64,000 nt of DNA from Caryophanales bacterium UBA4694 (lineage in GTDB: Bacteria > Bacillota_I > Bacilli_A > RFN20 > CAG-288), in contig DHKM01000027.1 in assembly GCA_002404835.1 (NCBI GenBank), positions 1 through 64,000 on the forward strand, read 5' to 3'. How positions within the stretch are numbered: position 1 is the first letter of the stretch; each line of letters opens with the position of its first letter. Both the position numbers and the translations under genes were made by a program. The notes under the pieces are model-generated. The model was not told the origin of the DNA. It saw only the letters and a list, made by a program, of their open reading frames with translations, and made no database searches. Shown piece after piece: positions 60,932 through 64,000 of the stretch.

Positions 60932-62092
60932 TTATTTATCTCTGGAAAAGGACTGATTGCTGAAATTTGTATCGCCCTCCTTCTTCTTGGCTTCCTGGAT
61001 GGTTGTCTGATAGGTAAAAGAAGAAATCAGGATTGCGCCAAGGCAATTCGCATAAACTTTGTTCCTGGCACCAATTGCCTTGTTGTAGAAAATCATGTTG
61101 TCCCTTTTCAATTCATTTACGAAGTAATTGTCAATATCCTCGACATCGCTTCCCGGTCCTGCCAGAATCAAAGGAACATCTTTACCGGCAGAATGAATCT
61201 GAACACATTCCTTAAGAGAAGCAACCAAGGGGTCGAAAGCCTTTTTGAAGGCATCGCTGGTATCCGACAGGGTTTTCTGGTCCTCCGTGATGAATACAAA
61301 CCCGGATTCATTCCTAAGACCGAAAAGGTTCAAGTATTCCAGGGTTTTCTTCACATCCAGAGACAGTGACTTGCTGGCTCGGTCAACCACCTGATCAATG
61401 CCATAGCGGATGATTTTCGATTCGTTCATTCTACGTTTTGATACATAAGAAAGGTAGGAATAATCCTTTTCAATATCAAGACAGATATAGGAGGAAGGAA
61501 CTTCAAAGAAATTTATGAAGCTGATGGTACAAAAAGAAGAAACAAGATAAAGATATATGTCCAGGTGAAGATCACGAAGGATCGATGCATAATGGTTGTA
61601 GGATTCCTCATCGACCATCTGAGCATCGGCAAAGACTTCCAGTTGATCCGAAAGCGAACCAACAGGAAAAGTATCGTAGTTCTTCTTGTTGTCATCCGCA
61701 AAAAGAGAGGGATCATCATAGACAATCTTCTTCCCTTCCATCTTTGTCTTCTTGTTGATCTGATTCGTGCAGTTCTGGTAATCAACCTGGGTGATTCTGG
61801 AAGAAGGATCGACAGTCGTAGATTTACCTTCCTCAGATTTCACCAAAAAACCATCCGGAGGAAGCAGCGCAATGAATACTCCCAAATCATCTTTCAGTTT
61901 GCTTTTGGCTTCCCGAAGAAGAAGCGCAAGACTTTCCTCCGTTTCTTTCTTGTTCAAATAACCCTTTTCGTCGATAGGAATCGGTTGACCTTCCATGGCC
62001 TGCAGCGCATAGACGGTTCCTTTGAAATAATATCCGGTGACGACTCTCAGCCCACTAGAGGAGAAATCGATGACCGTTACCAAATTTGACAT
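60932..62092 (-). CDS. ftsA: Divergent FtsA-like protein
   Basis: 386 aa. Position between ftsQ and ftsZ and the actin-like strand pattern (TVIDFSSSGLRVVTGYYFKG, YICLDIEKDYSYLSYVS, LILAGPGSDVEDIDNYF) indicate FtsA. The actin-type nucleotide motifs are degraded: phosphate 1 lacks the Gly-Thr core, phosphate 2 (normally DIGGGTTD) reads DIEKDYSY, and the adenosine motif GGG reads GPG. No amphipathic membrane-binding helix is seen at the C-terminus (KKKEGDTNFSNQSFSRDK). It may no longer bind ATP or membrane. The gene is intact, so it is presumably functional in an altered role. Confidence 0.75.
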   Translation of the reverse strand: MSNLVTVIDFSSSGLRVVTGYYFKGTVYALQAMEGQPIPIDEKGYLNKKETEESLALLLREAKSKLKDDLGVFIALLPPDGFLVKSEEGKSTTVDPSSRITQVDYQNCTNQINKKTKMEGKKIVYDDPSLFADDNKKNYDTFPVGSLSDQLEVFADAQMVDEESYNHYASILRDLHLDIYLYLVSSFCTISFINFFEVPSSYICLDIEKDYSYLSYVSKRRMNESKIIRYGIDQVVDRASKSLSLDVKKTLEYLNLFGLRNESGFVFITEDQKTLSDTSDAFKKAFDPLVASLKECVQIHSAGKDVPLILAGPGSDVEDIDNYFVNELKRDNMIFYNKAIGARNKVYANCLGAILISSFTYQTTIQEAKKKEGDTNFSNQSFSRDK

Positions 62093-62108
62093 GTCTTATT
62101 ACCTCCTT

Positions 62109-63029
62109 TCAATACTGTTTCACAATATCGATGGTATCATTCTGTCTGTATTCGACCTTGAAATGATAAACATCGATAGAATTGCCTTCCGGAAACTTGT
62201 ATTCCTGCAAGGAAAGAGTTTCTGCTTGTTTGTTGCAGGCATTCAAAGCTTCGTTCAGGAACACTTTCTGATTGAAAATCTTGTCGATTTTGTCATAGAG
62301 AACGTTTTCGAAACAGAAAACACGTTCAGTCCTTGTGTCTTTATAAAGAACATCCATGATTTTGAAATTTTCGTTCTTATAGACGACATCCGAAAAACCG
62401 TCCAAGACCAAAGAAGAAGTGTTTTTGAAAGGAGAAAACATTTTCTTCGAAAAATCTTCTCCGACATCCCCTTGTCTTATATGAACCTTAAAAAGTGATC
62501 CGGACTGACATTTTTCACTGACGGTTTGCTTAAGCTCTTTTTTTCTTTCCTCTTCCAAATTCGTATTGTCAATCAGAGAAAGAACTTCATCAAGTTTTTT
62601 TCCGGAAGAAAAATAACTGATTCCCTCATACTGTCCAAGAGGAAAATCCTCTTCGGCTACAACTTTCCCGGAAAAAACATTGGACGAGATTTTGATACCG
62701 GATAAAAGTCCGGAGGAATTCTTCTCCAGATTCTGCGAAGCCTCTTTTGAATCGAAAGTAAGAAGCGAGGTCTTTTTGTGAACCCCCATCATATAGAAAA
62801 CATCTTCTTTATCAAGATTCCTAAGGCCTTCGAAACGAAGAGATTCCACATGAAAGACAGGAAGGGAGAGATAAAGGAAAAGCGAAAGTATCCATAAAAG
62901 AAGAAGTACGAGAAAAAAAGTCTTCTTGTTTCGGTAGTGCGTATTTCTTTTTTCAAGCTCATCATCTATCGTCAGATAGCTTGGCGGAGCCGAAAAATCT
63001 TCATTTTTCATTTGTTGCGTAGATTTCAT
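62109..63029 (-). CDS. ftsQ: FtsQ/DivIB-like POTRA division protein
   Basis: 306 aa. A cytoplasmic N-terminus of about 35 residues is followed by one membrane helix (about 37-58, TFFLVLLLLWILSLFLYLSL) and a POTRA domain (FHVESLRFEGLRNLDKEDVFYMMG). A divergent extracellular domain follows, with a long charged insertion. The start is the ATG at 63029, 6 nt after CTGAGG; a TTG at 63065 is less likely. FtsQ/DivIB links FtsL/FtsB to the divisome and cell wall synthesis. ftsA follows after 16 nt. Confidence 0.82.
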   Translation of the reverse strand: MKSTQQMKNEDFSAPPSYLTIDDELEKRNTHYRNKKTFFLVLLLLWILSLFLYLSLPVFHVESLRFEGLRNLDKEDVFYMMGVHKKTSLLTFDSKEASQNLEKNSSGLLSGIKISSNVFSGKVVAEEDFPLGQYEGISYFSSGKKLDEVLSLIDNTNLEEERKKELKQTVSEKCQSGSLFKVHIRQGDVGEDFSKKMFSPFKNTSSLVLDGFSDVVYKNENFKIMDVLYKDTRTERVFCFENVLYDKIDKIFNQKVFLNEALNACNKQAETLSLQEYKFPEGNSIDVYHFKVEYRQNDTIDIVKQY

Positions 63030-63125
63030 TTTTTGCCTCAGGAATATTTTAGCGTAATCAGTCAAATAGAGAAAGCAAAAAAGGACAAATTGAAGAGATT
63101 TCCGGAAAAAAGGGTAGCCTTGGAT

Positions 63126-63455
63126 TTATTTCCGATAGATAAACCTCGTTTGGAATCCGAAAAGCGGGAAATAACGTAAAACCTCCTTCATGCGGATGAT
63201 GGCCATGCTTTTAGAAAGAAAGCTTCCCGATGGATAGAACCGGATATAGTTCTTGTCAGTATAAAGAAGTACATAGAAATAACCCGTCCTTCCAAAATCC
63301 ACGCCTTCCATGACAAAGCCCTCCAATTTCCCGCAAAAATTGATGACACAAGTTCGGAAAACGCTATTGTCCATCAAAAAGAACCTCAGATCATCTTTAT
63401 CCTTGAGCAGTCGAAAAAGATAATCCCAGTCATCGACGTATTCTCTCTCATCCAT
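63126..63455 (-). CDS. 109-aa protein of unknown function
   Basis: 109 aa soluble protein with an acidic N-terminus (DEREYVDDWDYLFRLL) and a beta-rich aromatic middle (GRTGYFYVLLYTDKNYIRFYPSG); no membrane segment or known motif. I do not recognise it. Its start codon lies immediately after a terminator-like hairpin whose 3' arm contains its AAGGAG ribosome binding site, so its expression may be gated. It lies between recJ and ftsQ and is probably co-transcribed with ftsQ. Confidence 0.6.
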   Translation of the reverse strand: MDEREYVDDWDYLFRLLKDKDDLRFFLMDNSVFRTCVINFCGKLEGFVMEGVDFGRTGYFYVLLYTDKNYIRFYPSGSFLSKSMAIIRMKEVLRYFPLFGFQTRFIYRK

Positions 63456-63460
63456 AAAAA

Positions 63461-63483
63461 ATGCTCCTTTTTAGAAGGAGCAT
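63461..63483 (-). terminator. recJ terminator that also hides a ribosome binding site
   Basis: ATGCTCCTT (63461-63469) pairs perfectly with AAGGAGCAT (63475-63483) around a 5 nt loop. On the minus strand the downstream arm is followed by TTTTTT and then the ATG at 63455. AAGGAG within the stem is the only Shine-Dalgarno candidate for the following ORF. It could terminate recJ transcription or act as an on/off hairpin. Confidence 0.75.
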
Positions 63484-63543
63484 ACATCAATTCGAAACAA
63501 AAAGAAACTGCTGGGAAAAAAGTCGGAAGACATAGGAACAAAT

Positions 63544-64000
63544 CTAGGACGAAAACGACTTTGAAGCAAGAAGGACATAACTGGTCTTCCCGTTGAAGAC
63601 CTCTTTCTTGAACTCTCCGACAAAGGTGATTTCCCCTTCAGCATTCCCATGGATGCTTTCCGGAACGCCGAAAAATGTGATTTTCCTGGAATGGGCTCTG
63701 TCGAAAACAAATGTTGCTTTCTTAGAATCAGCAATCACTAGACTTGTCTTGGAAACCGTGATTTTGAACTGAGGACTTGGAAAACCTTCTCCGAAAGGAA
63801 GAAAATCGTTCAGGATATCGAAATTTTCCTGATTCAGGTCTTCAAAGGAGATCTCGATACTTTCATCCTTTTCCTTCGGAAGAAGCAGTGCCTGTTTTTC
63901 GATTTCGGTTGAAAAAAGAAGGGCAACCTGGAAATAGTCCTGCTTGCGAATCGTGACTCCACAGGCCTGTGGATGACCACCACAAGTGACAAAATATTTT
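63544..64000 (-). CDS. recJ: Single-strand DNA exonuclease RecJ, C-terminal part
   Basis: The open frame enters from the right window edge and ends at 63544, giving about 152 residues. CGGHPQACGVTI near the edge is the RecJ DHHA1 motif (usually GGHxxAAGxxI), and NDFLPFGEGFPSPQF matches the start of the RecJ C-terminal OB domain (commonly PFGxGNPxP). RecJ degrades 5' single-stranded tails in RecFOR repair and mismatch repair. The DHH catalytic half lies outside the window. In Bacillus recJ precedes apt-rel; here it precedes the division genes. Confidence 0.85.
   Translation of the reverse strand, partial: KYFVTCGGHPQACGVTIRKQDYFQVALLFSTEIEKQALLLPKEKDESIEISFEDLNQENFDILNDFLPFGEGFPSPQFKITVSKTSLVIADSKKATFVFDRAHSRKITFFGVPESIHGNAEGEITFVGEFKKEVFNGKTSYVLLASKSFSS

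Overview
The window is a dense, low-GC Firmicutes-type chromosome segment. It carries about 49 protein genes, nearly all housekeeping, and no rRNA or tRNA gene that I could see. Many genes end in TGA, so the standard bacterial code is used and this is not a Mycoplasma/Spiroplasma-type genome. Gene order repeatedly echoes Bacillus: yqhY-nusB-xseA-xseB-dxs-recN, yqeG-yqeH-yqeK-rsfS, parE-parC beside divergent plsY, dnaG-rpoD-trmK-nif3, ybeY/cdd-era-recO-glyS, dnaB-dnaI, mraZ-rsmH-ftsL and ftsQ-ftsA-ftsZ. Each block is trimmed. folD, ispA, tlyA and argR are missing around dxs-recN, and every murein gene is missing from the two division blocks. Several core proteins are divergent or fused. Together this suggests a reduced-genome Bacilli/Erysipelotrichia/RF39-like (Mollicutes-related) bacterium, possibly wall-deficient. 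That placement is an inference. || Layout: 1-2 kb holds pepC (minus) and a small lipoprotein. 2.1-13.9 kb is a plus-strand run from tex through yqhY, nusB, xseAB, dxs, recN, dinB and a Xer recombinase to deoB. 13.9-15.4 kb is a 1.6 kb AT-rich gene-free gap. 15.4-23.8 kb is minus strand: mtnN, rsfS, yqeK fusion, yqeH, yqeG, parC, parE. 23.9-35.6 kb has plsY, ispG and ispH on plus, and UPF0154, efp, rpmG, a DEAD-box helicase, aspS, hisS, rel and apt on minus. 35.5-49.1 kb is minus: a second sigma factor, nif3, trmK, rpoD, dnaG, glyS, recO, era, a ybeY-cdd fusion, a C39/six-TM protein, dnaI and dnaB. 49.3-53.7 kb is plus: pyk, a ROK kinase and thrS. 53.8-64 kb is minus: ftsL-like, rsmH, mraZ, yceD, pheT, pheS, ftsZ, ftsA, ftsQ, an unknown ORF and the 3' end of recJ. 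|| The gap at 13.9-15.4 kb is the most striking region. Plus-strand genes to its left and mostly minus-strand genes to its right converge on it. It contains a 28 bp sequence matching the classical dif site at 22 of 28 positions (14594-14621), and a XerD-like recombinase is encoded 2 kb away. Five copies of a TTTAGTACTAAA-type palindrome surround the dif-like site. I read this as the replication terminus/dimer-resolution region with an undescribed terminus-associated repeat family. || Other notable systems: three genes (lipoprotein, ispH, dnaB) start exactly 12 nt after the first base of an extended -10 box (TGNTAWAAT-N6-ATG) with no Shine-Dalgarno sequence, which points to a leaderless-mRNA promoter class. 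A PCAT-like protein has the C39 peptidase and six membrane segments but no ATPase domain. FtsA and DnaI have lost recognisable nucleotide-binding motifs. YbeY is fused to cytidine deaminase. mraZ sits under GTGGG boxes that overlap its own promoter.
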